Positions 6,656-15,435 of a stretch of DNA of 64,000 nucleotides are shown here, one piece after another. Source of the stretch: Candidatus Zixiibacteriota bacterium (GTDB lineage Bacteria > Zixibacteria > MSB-5A5 > UBA10806 > 4484-95); the NCBI GenBank assembly GCA_024231855.1, contig JAAEQD010000273.1, positions 1 to 64,000 on the forward strand. The letters run 5' to 3'. Position numbers and translations under genes: made by a program. Below the pieces are notes generated by a model. It was given only the letters and a program-made list of their open reading frames with translations, had not been told where the DNA came from and did no database searches. Numbering within the stretch: the first letter of the stretch is position 1; the number at the start of each line of letters is the position of its first letter.

Positions 6656-7606
6656 ATGCAAAATCTAAAAAGCTCATTTCGAAGTAATTTCAAGCTATTA
6701 ATCATCATTCTGTCGGTTCTGGGCGTTTTAATGTTAGCCTGCACGCCGCAACAATCTGCGGTGGAGGAAGGTCGAATCGAGATCAATGGTATCGAGATAT
6801 ACTACAAAATGATGGGTTCCGGCGATCCGATATTCGTCCTGTCGGGCGGGCCGGGTGATGCCCTGGAAACCATGCGCCCATTCGAGGCGCTTGCTGACGA
6901 ATACAAGCTGATCTTCTACGATCAACGCGCAGCCTGTAGATCGACCGGCGATGCCGACACGGCCTCACATGATCTGGACAATTTCGTTGACGACCTGGAA
7001 CAGTTGCGGGTCAAGTTAGCCCCGGAGAAAATCAATATAATCGGCGGCTCATGGGGATGTATGGTAGGTATGCATTACGCTTTCAAGTATCCCGAGAACG
7101 TCAACGCCTTGATTCTGGCTTCGACTATGGGAGCCAGTTATGACTATTTCCCCGTCTACCGCGCCAATATCGATGCCAACCGGACGACCGAAGACTCACT
7201 GGCACTCGAAGAGATAGCCGCCTCCGAAGAGTTTGCCCGTCAGGAGCCGGAAACCGTCGAGAAATTCTGGCGGCATTATTTCAGAGCCTACTGCTTCGAT
7301 CCGAGCTACTCCGACAGCATCAATCTCTGGTATCGTGACACTACTTATAAGAGAGTTGAAGGCAGATACCGCCGTCTATGGCAGTTCTTGGCCAGCTACG
7401 ATATTCGCGACAGCCTGAAGCTGGTCACCTGTCCGACTATGATCCTATACGGCGATTATGACCCGACGCCTATTGAATGGGTTCAACCGATTCATGAAGG
7501 TATTGCCGGTTCGAAATTAGTCGTCTTCGAAGATGCCGGGCACTGGCTCTGGGTAGAGGCAACGGATGAGGTAATTCGAGTGATTCGGGGATTTCTGAAA
7601 GAATAG
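6656..7606 (+). CDS. Alpha/beta hydrolase lipoprotein, prolyl aminopeptidase (S33)-like
   Basis: A 316-residue protein with a lipoprotein signal (lipobox LMLAC). The fold is that of proline iminopeptidase-type hydrolases: GGPGDALETM supplies the oxyanion region, DQRAACRSTG follows, S132 is the nucleophile in GGSWGC, and D269 (GDYDPTP) and H296 (AGHWLW) complete the triad. Two family signatures are altered: the usual HGGPG reads SGGPG and the usual DQRGxGxS reads DQRAACRS. It probably cleaves peptide, ester or lactone substrates outside the cytoplasm. No operon partner is evident; repeats flank it on both sides. Confidence 0.85.
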   Translation: MQNLKSSFRSNFKLLIIILSVLGVLMLACTPQQSAVEEGRIEINGIEIYYKMMGSGDPIFVLSGGPGDALETMRPFEALADEYKLIFYDQRAACRSTGDADTASHDLDNFVDDLEQLRVKLAPEKINIIGGSWGCMVGMHYAFKYPENVNALILASTMGASYDYFPVYRANIDANRTTEDSLALEEIAASEEFARQEPETVEKFWRHYFRAYCFDPSYSDSINLWYRDTTYKRVEGRYRRLWQFLASYDIRDSLKLVTCPTMILYGDYDPTPIEWVQPIHEGIAGSKLVVFEDAGHWLWVEATDEVIRVIRGFLKE

Positions 7607-7633
7607 GCAGGTAGTAAGGTGCAATCTTCAGAC

Positions 7634-7677
7634 CTTCAGCGCTTGCTTGTCCGGTCAAACAGGAATGTTTGACCTAC
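7634..7677. repeat. Palindromic repeat family D, copy D2 (reverse orientation)
   Basis: Reads CTTCAGCGCTTGCTTGTCCG then GTCAAACAGGAATGTTTGACC on the plus strand, the reverse complement of copy D1. It lies between converging genes. Confidence 0.7.
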
Positions 7678-7693
7678 CTGGATATACAATATT

Positions 7694-9010
7694 TTAGTCC
7701 CAGTAATGCTCTAAATCTTCCAGTAGTCGTCGGGTCCAGGCTATCGTGGAATCCTGGAGGACCTGACCGCCTCGGTTGTTGGGATGGTTATCGGAGGGGC
7801 TTTGTTGCTCGTATATTTGCTGAAGGCAACCGTAGCGGGGATTTGACTGGTCTCGCTCGACCAACACATCATAAAAACTCCAGACATAGAAATTGGGATA
7901 AGCCGCTAAATTCTGAAGTGTATCCAGCGACCAGTTGTTGAGTTTCATCGTGTTCCAGTTATCAGCCGAATCGGGATGTAGATCGCCGCTCAACCTCAAA
8001 GGCGAACACAAACCAAGGATGAATATCTTATCGCTATAGTGAGCCGCCGAATCGCGGAAAGACAGATATTGATTTTTATACGAGGCCAGGCTGTCATCAT
8101 GATTGTCGGCGTACATCATGTAAGACTGCATCGGCCAGATAACATTGTATTCGAGCCCGGCTTCCCAGAGCGTGTCCGGCGTAGACGTGGTGTCGTACAG
8201 ATCGTACGGCAGATAAAGCCTGCCTTTGACCGTAGTTGTATTGAGGTCCTGATTCCACATCCGGGTGAGATGGTGCGGCCACATATTCCAGATAGTACAG
8301 CCAAAATCAAAATGCACCAGCACGCCCAGAAGGGCGTCATCATTACCGATTTGTATGGTATCGAGGATGTTGGCATCCCGGATACCGCCCCAGGGAGCGC
8401 TGGTGGGCGAATTGGAGCGATAATCGTACCATCGCATCGGCCAGTTCAGCGAATCGGCCAGATAATACTGTGCCCGTACCTTGAACCAGTATTGATTGGG
8501 CCAGTCCATACCGCCGCTTAGCATATACTGCCCTACCGATGAATGCCAGAACATGAATTTAAGGGTATCGGGTCGATTACTGGGAGTTGTACTACAATTT
8601 GGCCAGCCATCAGGACGAACATCGGGCAGATTATCCGGCGTCGGCCAGGCCGGGCTATGATCGGGACAGGTGACAATCGGATCAAGTCCTCTGAAGTAAT
8701 TCACCAGGCGTGTAATATCGCTACCGATGACGTTGCAGTCGCCGTTGACATCAGCCGATGCCCAGAAATCATTCAGTAAACATGGTTGCGACATCGGGAT
8801 ACTCCGGAAATAACTAACCAAATAAGTGACATCACTGCCTATTGTCGCCGGCGGCCAGACACCGGAGTACATATTGGCATCGCCGGGCAAATACTCATAA
8901 GTTTGTGCTTTGAGCGGGCTATAGCTCGCATTTGTTAACAGGTAAACAACCGCAATGCAGATGAATAGCTTTAAAATACCTTTGAAGTCGATCCCCTTGT
9001 CTATTACCAA
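7694..9010 (-). CDS. Secreted dockerin-like protein with possible SGNH-hydrolase domain
   Basis: A 438-residue protein with an N-terminal hydrophobic signal (core about 12-32). Residues about 40-110 hold two dockerin-like calcium repeats: GDANMYSG...IGSDVTYLVSYFR and ASADVNGDCNVIGSDITRLV. The rest begins LKFMFWHSSVGQYML and ends with HPNNRGGQVLQDST. These two motifs sit where an SGNH/GDSL hydrolase would place its serine and its Asp/His block, so a lipase/esterase-like fold is a reasonable guess. The start is uncertain: the frame has no ATG near its beginning, and TTG at 9010 is the furthest candidate. N-terminal dockerin pairs like this are frequent in Zixibacteria-type genomes. Confidence 0.75.
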   Translation of the reverse strand: MVIDKGIDFKGILKLFICIAVVYLLTNASYSPLKAQTYEYLPGDANMYSGVWPPATIGSDVTYLVSYFRSIPMSQPCLLNDFWASADVNGDCNVIGSDITRLVNYFRGLDPIVTCPDHSPAWPTPDNLPDVRPDGWPNCSTTPSNRPDTLKFMFWHSSVGQYMLSGGMDWPNQYWFKVRAQYYLADSLNWPMRWYDYRSNSPTSAPWGGIRDANILDTIQIGNDDALLGVLVHFDFGCTIWNMWPHHLTRMWNQDLNTTTVKGRLYLPYDLYDTTSTPDTLWEAGLEYNVIWPMQSYMMYADNHDDSLASYKNQYLSFRDSAAHYSDKIFILGLCSPLRLSGDLHPDSADNWNTMKLNNWSLDTLQNLAAYPNFYVWSFYDVLVERDQSNPRYGCLQQIYEQQSPSDNHPNNRGGQVLQDSTIAWTRRLLEDLEHYWD

Positions 9011-9103
9011 TACGGTTTCAGATTCAATACTATCTTATTTAAACGATTTGGTGGGCAGACGAGGTTCCTTATAAATAATTCGCGATAAGCGGTATCTACA
9101 TTG

Positions 9104-9559
9104 CTATTCGAATTTCGCGAATGGGTTTTCGCATTCAAGTTCGCGGAGGTCATAATATTCACGAAATTTCAGTGAACGGGATTCATCGGCATCATAAATA
9201 AAGAAGTCAGAAGACAATAGAAACTGCATCATGGTGTACTCTTCGAATTGGCGGAACTCATCGGAGTTCGGAGCGAATTTAAAAATGTCAGCTACGGCAT
9301 AGATCGGACGGAATATTCCGGCCCAACTGGCATAGTAACGCCAGTTCTCAGGCATCCGGGCTTGATGGACACGGGCGAAAGCGATCAGCTCTTTCTTTTC
9401 GATTTTCAGATAGCTAAGTTTTTTGCGGATAATCGCGATAATAAAACCGGTAGCATCTCTTTTCCGAACCTTGAAAAACCACCAGCCGGCGGTATATAAA
9501 GACATACCCGAGAGAACCAGGGAGGCAAGAAATTTTCGGCGATTAATCTTCTTAGCCAT
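9104..9559 (-). CDS. Tat-signal small partner of GMC oxidoreductase
   Basis: A 151-residue protein starting with a twin-arginine signal (NRRKFLASLVLSGM). The following region, IIRKKLSYLKIEKKELIAFARVHQ..., and its place directly after the GMC gene (three bases apart) resemble the small subunit of membrane-bound gluconate/sugar dehydrogenase complexes, although direct similarity is weak. In such complexes the Tat signal of the small subunit carries the folded FAD subunit across the membrane. The upstream GMC protein has no signal of its own, which fits that arrangement. Confidence 0.65.
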   Translation of the reverse strand: MAKKINRRKFLASLVLSGMSLYTAGWWFFKVRKRDATGFIIAIIRKKLSYLKIEKKELIAFARVHQARMPENWRYYASWAGIFRPIYAVADIFKFAPNSDEFRQFEEYTMMQFLLSSDFFIYDADESRSLKFREYYDLRELECENPFAKFE

Positions 9560-9562
9560 TGC

Positions 9563-11005
9563 TTAGACTGCCTTCCCCATCAGATGATCCGCCGACCAGA
9601 GCGATAAAGCCGACAATGTCAAGGCCGGATTCGCGGGCGAGGCTGTCGGGAACGTACAGCTTCCTAACACGACCAGGTTTCGGTAATCATGATGGATGAG
9701 ATATCTGTCGACGACGCTTTTCGCCGGATCATTGCCCATGACAACCGTTCCGATTATGTGGCTATCGGTGTGATTTACGCGCTTGGCGATCTCGAAATTA
9801 TCCACCGGCAAACCGCTAAGCATTTTCGCTATCAATTCAGGCAAAGCATCGATACCCCGTTGGGCGTAATCGGAATGGCCGGAGTAGACGGTTTCCGGCA
9901 GGTCGGGATTTTCATCGCTTATTTTCACATAGTTATCCTCGCGAGCTAAATCCTCGAAAACGGTCTTGATAATCAGCCGTTGACGCCATCTCCCCCGTAG
10001 CGGCCGAAGGCTGAACGCGTGCGGGACATTCAATGATTCGATAAGGCATCCGGCATGACTCGACCGATGATCGCCATCATAGAGCATATAGCCATGCCCG
10101 GTAATACTGGTACTGCCGCCGAAATTATCGATACCGTCGAGATCGATTGTGACATATTTCGATACCTGCTCGCGAAGGTACTTGCCGGTTAATTGGTGGT
10201 TTATACCGGATTTCAGTAAGATAAACGGATTGAAAATCGTGTTGGCACCCAGCACAACCAGATCGCTCTCGGCGGTTTTATAACCGCTATCTATGAAATA
10301 GGTAACGCCGGTCGCTAGATTCCCCCGCGTTTCGACATTCCTGACAGTCGCTTCCATCAGCAGAGTCACCCGGGGATCGTCGTAAAGATAAGCCATCTCA
10401 TTTAGAATAGTGAACTTTGAGTCAATCGGACAGATTGTGCAGTAGCCATGAGCGCAGCAGGAATTGCGGTTCGCGGTTTCAACGCGGGCGCGGGCGGTGG
10501 GCTGAATGAAGTACTTATCGGGATAGGCTTTCTTAAACATCCTGTCGGCATCGGAAAACATATGCGGCGGTTGAGGATAGGGATTGGCCCGCGGGTAAGG
10601 ACTGCCGTCATTCGGGCCAGACACCGCCATGGCCAGCTCGGCTTGATAATAATAATCCTCGATTTCATCATAACTGATTGGCCAGTCGATACCCACGCCA
10701 TATTTAGTTTCTAATTGAAAATCATTCGGCATCATCCGGGGCGTGCAGGCCCACCATCGATTTGAGCCGCCGCCAAAACCCGGATTATAATCCCACTGCT
10801 TATATTTGTGCCGATTAATATAGGTGTCTTTAGGGTCGACACTGGAACTGCGCTTATTGTCAAGCTGCCAGCCCAGAGTGTCCAGACGGCCGCGTTCTAA
10901 AACTAATATTCGTTCGGTCGGCTTGGCTTTTTTCAGATAGGCTAATAAAAAAAAAGAGGTGGCGAAACCAGTGCCTACGCAGATAACATCGTATTGCTCC
11001 GGCAT
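9563..11005 (-). CDS. FAD-dependent GMC-family oxidoreductase
   Basis: About 480 residues. The N-terminus is the FAD-binding beta-alpha-beta unit YDVICVGTGFATSFF with LVLERG at the end of strand 2. Later come the glycine-rich GGGSNRWWACTPRM segment and the GMC C-terminal block around THI-like HIIGTVVMG and LGSCTFPTASPANPALT. A cysteine-rich SCCAHGYCTICPIDSKF stretch is like that of gluconate and sorbitol dehydrogenases. It oxidises an alcohol or sugar, substrate unknown. The ATG at 11005 with GGTGGGA upstream is preferred to an in-frame GTG five codons earlier. It is probably exported with the Tat-signal partner encoded downstream. Confidence 0.85.
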   Translation of the reverse strand: MPEQYDVICVGTGFATSFFLLAYLKKAKPTERILVLERGRLDTLGWQLDNKRSSSVDPKDTYINRHKYKQWDYNPGFGGGSNRWWACTPRMMPNDFQLETKYGVGIDWPISYDEIEDYYYQAELAMAVSGPNDGSPYPRANPYPQPPHMFSDADRMFKKAYPDKYFIQPTARARVETANRNSCCAHGYCTICPIDSKFTILNEMAYLYDDPRVTLLMEATVRNVETRGNLATGVTYFIDSGYKTAESDLVVLGANTIFNPFILLKSGINHQLTGKYLREQVSKYVTIDLDGIDNFGGSTSITGHGYMLYDGDHRSSHAGCLIESLNVPHAFSLRPLRGRWRQRLIIKTVFEDLAREDNYVKISDENPDLPETVYSGHSDYAQRGIDALPELIAKMLSGLPVDNFEIAKRVNHTDSHIIGTVVMGNDPAKSVVDRYLIHHDYRNLVVLGSCTFPTASPANPALTLSALSLWSADHLMGKAV

Positions 11006-11417
11006 AATTAGAAGTCCCACCGGTCAATATGAGTCAATAATATTATAAAACTAACATGGAATAAAATCAGAACTAAAATGTATATGGACTGATCATTTAC
11101 CAATATAGAATGATCGTTAGATATAATGATATCAGGATCACTAAATAGAGCAAACATTTTCAATCACCCCACTCCATGTTGGTCGAATATATCAATTATA
11201 CAATCTTGTGTCAAAATAAAACAGCAGGTATCCATTAAGACTATCCGAAACTGATATTAAATGGCGCGAATTTTATGAAAATCGTAACCCAAACAGTAAA
11301 TTTCCGTATACTTAATATGAGGTCTATAAGTGCGTTTTTAATTTCAGTTAAAAAATACTTTATAATCACGAATATATTAAATATATTGTAGAAAATTTAC
11401 AGAACTGGAGGATAAAC
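11006..11417. other. AT-rich divergent intergenic region
   Basis: About 410 bases between the leftward GMC gene and the rightward hydrolase gene. It is AT-rich and should hold both promoters. Several TATAAT-like strings are present (for example around 11041-11047), but I could not settle on a well-spaced pair, and I see no gene or repeat. Confidence 0.5.
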
Positions 11418-13004
11418 ATGAACAAGAACATTGGCCTTTATCAGAAAATGATAATGGTGATCGTTGTATTTATGGCGTTTTCTCTCGGAACTTACGCGTC
11501 AGCCCAGATTTCATCGATGTGGCAAAATATCGAGCCGGGTCAATATCAAGCGGGTTTTCAAACTGTCGAGAAATACGACTATACCAGGGTATTTCGGCCC
11601 AAATATGATTACTTCGGAGTTCCTCTCGAAGGCGAGCGAGCCAGACCTATTCAGATCTGTATCTGGTACCCGGCAGTAGCGGAACCGGACGAGTCTCCCA
11701 TGGTTTATGGAGAATATTGTTTCCCATACCCTGAAAATAGCGATTTATTCGCCTTCGTAACCCAGCTTCAGAATCGGGAAAGGAACTATCTGTTTGGCAT
11801 ATACAATCCAAATCGCGGATTGCCGCTGGATGTTATGAGCGTTACGATGTCGGCGATAAAAGATGCCAAGCCGGCCGATGGCCAATTCCCGCTATTAATC
11901 TACAATTCTACACTCCAGGGCAGCTATTGCGAGAACGCGATCCTGTGCGAATACCTCGCCAGTCATGGATACGTTGTGGCTGCTACGCATTCTGTCGGAA
12001 CAAGGGTTATAAATCCGGTAACCAGCCAGGGCGACCTCGAAACGCTCTTAAGCGATAAAGAATTCCTGTTGGCTAATTTGCGTGACTATCCATTTGTCGA
12101 TGATAGTAAGCTTGGCGTTATCGGCACCGGTTTCGGCGGTTTAGAATCAATGCTCCTGGCGATGCGCAATCCAGATGTGGACGCGGTGATCAGCCTGAGA
12201 GGAATTTATATTTACAGCAACAATTTTGAATTCGTAAAGCAGAGCCCCTATTATAGCATAGCCAATCTGAACGTTGACCTTATGCAAATGTATCCGCCGG
12301 GGATGGATAATCTCGACCTCTCGCTGCTGGAATCGTTCAAATACTCGAGGAGATACTCGCTGAAATTGAAGAAACTGCAAGATCGCGATTTTTTCGATTA
12401 TGATATGCTGGCCAGCCTGGTTCCGGGAAATGAGGTGCAAGGTCTGGAAGAAAAAATGGCGGGATATGAAGCAATAAGTCGTCATGCCCTTGAATTTTTC
12501 AATGCTCAACTGAAAGACGACCATATTGGCACGGAGTACATAGCAAAATCGCTTGAGGAAAATGGACCGGGGTCCCCTAGCCTCACGATGAAATTATATC
12601 CCAAGCAAGACCTTCCTCCAACGGCAAACCAGTTTATGGCGATTATTCAGGATAAGGGAGTCAAAACAGCCTGCGAATTATATGATAAATTCAAAGGCGA
12701 TAATCCAGATCATGTCTTTTTCTTGGAAGCGCCATTCAATATGGTAGGATATGGATTCCTGCAAAGAAACCAAATCGATGACGCTATTACCGTTTTCAGG
12801 ATGAACTCCGAGGCTTATCCTCAATCATGCAATGTTTGGGATAGTTATGCCGATGGCCTGACCGCCCGGGGTGATACGACACTTGTTAAGGAAATGATGA
12901 GAAAAGCATTGGAAGTAATGCCCAATGATACGCTTCTCAACGAGCAAACCAAGGAAGCGATTCGGGCCCACGCCGCGGAAGTGTTGGGAACGACGGAAAA
13001 TTAA
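11418..13004 (+). CDS. Secreted alpha/beta hydrolase with C-terminal TPR-like region
   Basis: A 528-residue protein with a signal peptide (cleavage near TYASAQ). The central part resembles platelet-activating-factor acetylhydrolase or dienelactone-hydrolase-like proteins: PIQICIWYPAVAEPDESPM, FPLLIYNSTLQGSYCENAIL, EYLASHGYVVAATHSVG. The nucleophile motif appears as GTGFGG, with glycine where serine is expected, so the domain may be inactive. The last 130 residues contain two TPR-like units (FNMVGYGFLQRNQIDDAITVFRMN and NVWDSYADGLTARGD). A GGAGG site lies six bases before the ATG. It is followed 23 bases later by a Tat aldo/keto reductase, so the two probably form an operon. Confidence 0.75.
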   Translation: MNKNIGLYQKMIMVIVVFMAFSLGTYASAQISSMWQNIEPGQYQAGFQTVEKYDYTRVFRPKYDYFGVPLEGERARPIQICIWYPAVAEPDESPMVYGEYCFPYPENSDLFAFVTQLQNRERNYLFGIYNPNRGLPLDVMSVTMSAIKDAKPADGQFPLLIYNSTLQGSYCENAILCEYLASHGYVVAATHSVGTRVINPVTSQGDLETLLSDKEFLLANLRDYPFVDDSKLGVIGTGFGGLESMLLAMRNPDVDAVISLRGIYIYSNNFEFVKQSPYYSIANLNVDLMQMYPPGMDNLDLSLLESFKYSRRYSLKLKKLQDRDFFDYDMLASLVPGNEVQGLEEKMAGYEAISRHALEFFNAQLKDDHIGTEYIAKSLEENGPGSPSLTMKLYPKQDLPPTANQFMAIIQDKGVKTACELYDKFKGDNPDHVFFLEAPFNMVGYGFLQRNQIDDAITVFRMNSEAYPQSCNVWDSYADGLTARGDTTLVKEMMRKALEVMPNDTLLNEQTKEAIRAHAAEVLGTTEN

Positions 13005-13027
13005 AAGAAAATCCAGTGGAGGAAATA

Positions 13028-14251
13028 ATGAAAGATAGCAAATCGGATATTTCACGCAGAGGTTTCCTTGGGGCGTCGATATCAGGACTGGTATCAGCCG
13101 GGATGATCAGCCTCGCCCCGGGAACAGTGCTGGCCCAGGATAAAACCAAAGATAAAGCTACAGGTGAGATTTTATATCGTACTCTTGGGAAGACCGGTAT
13201 CAGTGTTCCCATAGTCAGCATGGGCGCCGGCGCCGCCGCTGATCCGGCAATTGTAAAGGCCGCTTATGAAGCCGGAGTTAGGCTTTTTGATACCGCCGCC
13301 AATTATCAGTATGGCGCCAACGAACAGATGATCGGCAACGTTCTCAGTCGCCTGGGAACCAGAGATAAGTCTATCATTATGACAAAAATCTTCGTACCGG
13401 GACAGCGTCAGGGGCTGGAGGGCGATCAATGGACCAAGAAAGCCGCCGCGTTGTTGGATGGCAGCCTGAAACGATTAAAAACCGATTATGTCGATATTCT
13501 GTTGGTTCATGATGTGGCCAGCGCGGAAGATATCAATAATCCCGATTTGATCAAAGCTATGAAGAAGTTAAAGAAGGAAGGCAAAGCCCGCGCTATCGGC
13601 GTGGCCACACACAGGGGAATGGCCGAGGTAATAAATGAAGCCACCCTGATAAAGGAATATGATGTCGTGCTAACCGCCGTGAATTTCACTATGGCCGATG
13701 ATGACAACCTGATGGGCGCTATTGATAATGCCGTAAAAGCGGGCAAGGGAATTATCGCTATGAAAGTACTTGCCGGAGGTTCAAGATGGCCCAACCCGGA
13801 TTCACGCGCCAACTACAGCGGTACAACCGTAACCAGGGCCGCCCTGAAATGGGTGCTGAATAACAAGAATATCACCACCGCTATTCCCGGTTTCGCCAAT
13901 TTCGAGTATATGCGGGAGGATTTTTCAATTGCCTCTGATTTGGCTTTTACTTCGGAAGAGAAGAAACTGCTTTCCGATAACAATGTCAAATTAAGCATGG
14001 GATTTTGCCGTCAATGCGAGCAATGTCTGGCCTCATGCCCTTACGATACCGATATTCCGACTCTCATGCGGACTCATATGTATTCGGCTCAATATGGAGA
14101 TTTCCGTCTGGCCCGGAATACGATTGATGAAATACCCAAGCATCGAAATCTGTCGGTGTGTACGTCATGCTCGGAATGCGTAGCCCAATGCGCTCATAAA
14201 TCGGTGGATATCGCCTCGAAAATAGCTGAGTTGAAGCTAATGTATTCTTGA
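13028..14251 (+). CDS. Tat-exported aldo/keto reductase with C-terminal 2x[4Fe-4S] domain
   Basis: About 407 residues. A twin-arginine signal (SRRGFLGASISGLVSAG) comes first. The aldo/keto reductase barrel follows, from YRTLGKTGISVPIVSMG through FDTAANYQYGANE, with the catalytic tyrosine in AANYQYG, the lysine in IIMTKIF and histidine in ILLVHD. The C-terminus has two ferredoxin-like clusters, CRQCEQCLASCP and CTSCSECVAQC. This fusion is known in the group of predicted periplasmic or Fe-S-linked aldo/keto reductases, whose substrate is unclear. The ATG at 13028 with GGAGG six bases upstream is preferred to an in-frame GTG at 13016, which overlaps the ribosome site. Confidence 0.9.
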   Translation: MKDSKSDISRRGFLGASISGLVSAGMISLAPGTVLAQDKTKDKATGEILYRTLGKTGISVPIVSMGAGAAADPAIVKAAYEAGVRLFDTAANYQYGANEQMIGNVLSRLGTRDKSIIMTKIFVPGQRQGLEGDQWTKKAAALLDGSLKRLKTDYVDILLVHDVASAEDINNPDLIKAMKKLKKEGKARAIGVATHRGMAEVINEATLIKEYDVVLTAVNFTMADDDNLMGAIDNAVKAGKGIIAMKVLAGGSRWPNPDSRANYSGTTVTRAALKWVLNNKNITTAIPGFANFEYMREDFSIASDLAFTSEEKKLLSDNNVKLSMGFCRQCEQCLASCPYDTDIPTLMRTHMYSAQYGDFRLARNTIDEIPKHRNLSVCTSCSECVAQCAHKSVDIASKIAELKLMYS

Positions 14252-14284
14252 TCTAACTACAGTAGAATATTGGCAAAAAGAATT

Positions 14285-14325
14285 CGGCCGGATCGCTTTT
14301 AGCTACGATCCGGCCGATATTTATT
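14285..14325 (+). terminator. Terminator-like hairpin between converging genes
   Basis: CGGCCGGATCG (14285-14295) and CGATCCGGCCG (14306-14316) form an 11-base perfect stem with a 10-base loop, followed by ATATTTATTT. It lies between the aldo/keto reductase gene and the leftward DUF6599-like gene. Confidence 0.75.
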
Positions 14326-14341
14326 TGAGGAGGATACCAAT

Positions 14342-15238
14342 TTATTTCAACGAATTCACCCATTCGAGCAGGAAATCTTTATGCTGATCTTTATAGCCGA
14401 TTATACCTATCAAATTATCGTTTTTCAAACCGGCGACTATTGTACCGTAATAGCTATCTTCGATCATTAAAGCTTTGGGCTGATCGAATGGCAGGCTCTT
14501 GGCCGCTTTCATCGAGGCCTCATCATATTCGATCGCCTCGAACCATTGCTTGAATTTACCACCGCCTTTATCATCTGACAAGAACAGGGTTATTGTATCG
14601 CTTTCGATTTGAAAATTCATACTATAGATATCCGTTAGCGCTTTTTGGCCCAGGAATGACTGGGCGTGGATTTTCTCGGTGAAATCAATTCTGTCTTTTT
14701 GTGGAAAAACAGCGAATCTTTCAGGTTTCGATGTCCTGCCCGGAACCAATGAATTCAATTGATTCGACAACTTTTCGATTGCCGAGGCGGTTTCGGATGT
14801 TTCATCATAGCCGATTATCCTGATTATGTAATTGCCCTTCACGAAATCCAGGCTGGAGCCGAAACTGAAACCCTCCACGCCGAGTCCAATAGGCGCTGGT
14901 GTCAACGGGCGTAACGTGGAAAACATCCCATAAGCCAGGTCCGGGTTTTCAAAGCTATATATATCGGCAACAATTTCTGTTTCACCAACTTTATAATCCG
15001 CGGTAACAACCTCAATAAAATCATAGAGATGGTAAATTTCCGCCCCGCCATTGATATACTCATAAAGCGTTTCGCCGATGAATCTCCGTACTTCCGAGAC
15101 TCTTTCAATCCCGTTTTGATCGAATTTTTGTATCAGATAGTCGGCCGGATCGACCTTGACAGTTGCTTTTTTAGAATCCCCGCAGGCAAATATTAAAATG
15201 CCTGAAACCAATAGGATAGCAATTGTTAACCTATACAT
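14342..15238 (-). CDS. DUF6599-like lipoprotein
   Basis: About 298 residues with a lipoprotein signal (lipobox ILIFACGD). The body resembles the DUF6599 family: ETLYEYINGGAEIYHLYDF near residue 60, a VADIYSFENPDLAYGMFSTLRP block, and RIIGYDETSETASAIEKLSNQL. The family is common in FCB and Acidobacteria-type genomes, has no known function and is predicted to sit on the membrane facing the periplasm. The second in-frame ATG (15238) is chosen because AAAGGG is well spaced from it; the first ATG is too close. The gene stands alone between two hairpins. Confidence 0.75.
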   Translation of the reverse strand: MYRLTIAILLVSGILIFACGDSKKATVKVDPADYLIQKFDQNGIERVSEVRRFIGETLYEYINGGAEIYHLYDFIEVVTADYKVGETEIVADIYSFENPDLAYGMFSTLRPLTPAPIGLGVEGFSFGSSLDFVKGNYIIRIIGYDETSETASAIEKLSNQLNSLVPGRTSKPERFAVFPQKDRIDFTEKIHAQSFLGQKALTDIYSMNFQIESDTITLFLSDDKGGGKFKQWFEAIEYDEASMKAAKSLPFDQPKALMIEDSYYGTIVAGLKNDNLIGIIGYKDQHKDFLLEWVNSLK

Positions 15239-15373
15239 ATACATAACCCTTTCATATATTATTTCATTCGCGTCTTCCCATATTGATTCATTTATATAAT
15301 TAAACAGGAATGCCGATTAAAGTCTACTAAAATTATTCGCACTTAGATTTGATCAGGGAATAAACAGTAAAGG

Positions 15374-15413
15374 CCAAAAATGATAACGGGCAGGTTTGAG
15401 CCCGCCCGTTATC
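15374..15413 (-). terminator. Terminator of hflKC
   Basis: GATAACGGGC (15382-15391) pairs with GCCCGTTATC (15404-15413), with further AGG/CCC pairing inside. On the minus strand the stem is followed directly by ATTTTTGG. It lies 22 bases beyond the hflC stop. Confidence 0.8.
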
Positions 15414-15435
15414 ATGCCTAAAATTCGAATTTATC

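Noticed and set aside
10402-10714. Overlapping frames inside the GMC oxidoreductase gene
   Set aside because: They are shadows of the GMC coding sequence with unnatural repeats and no start signals.
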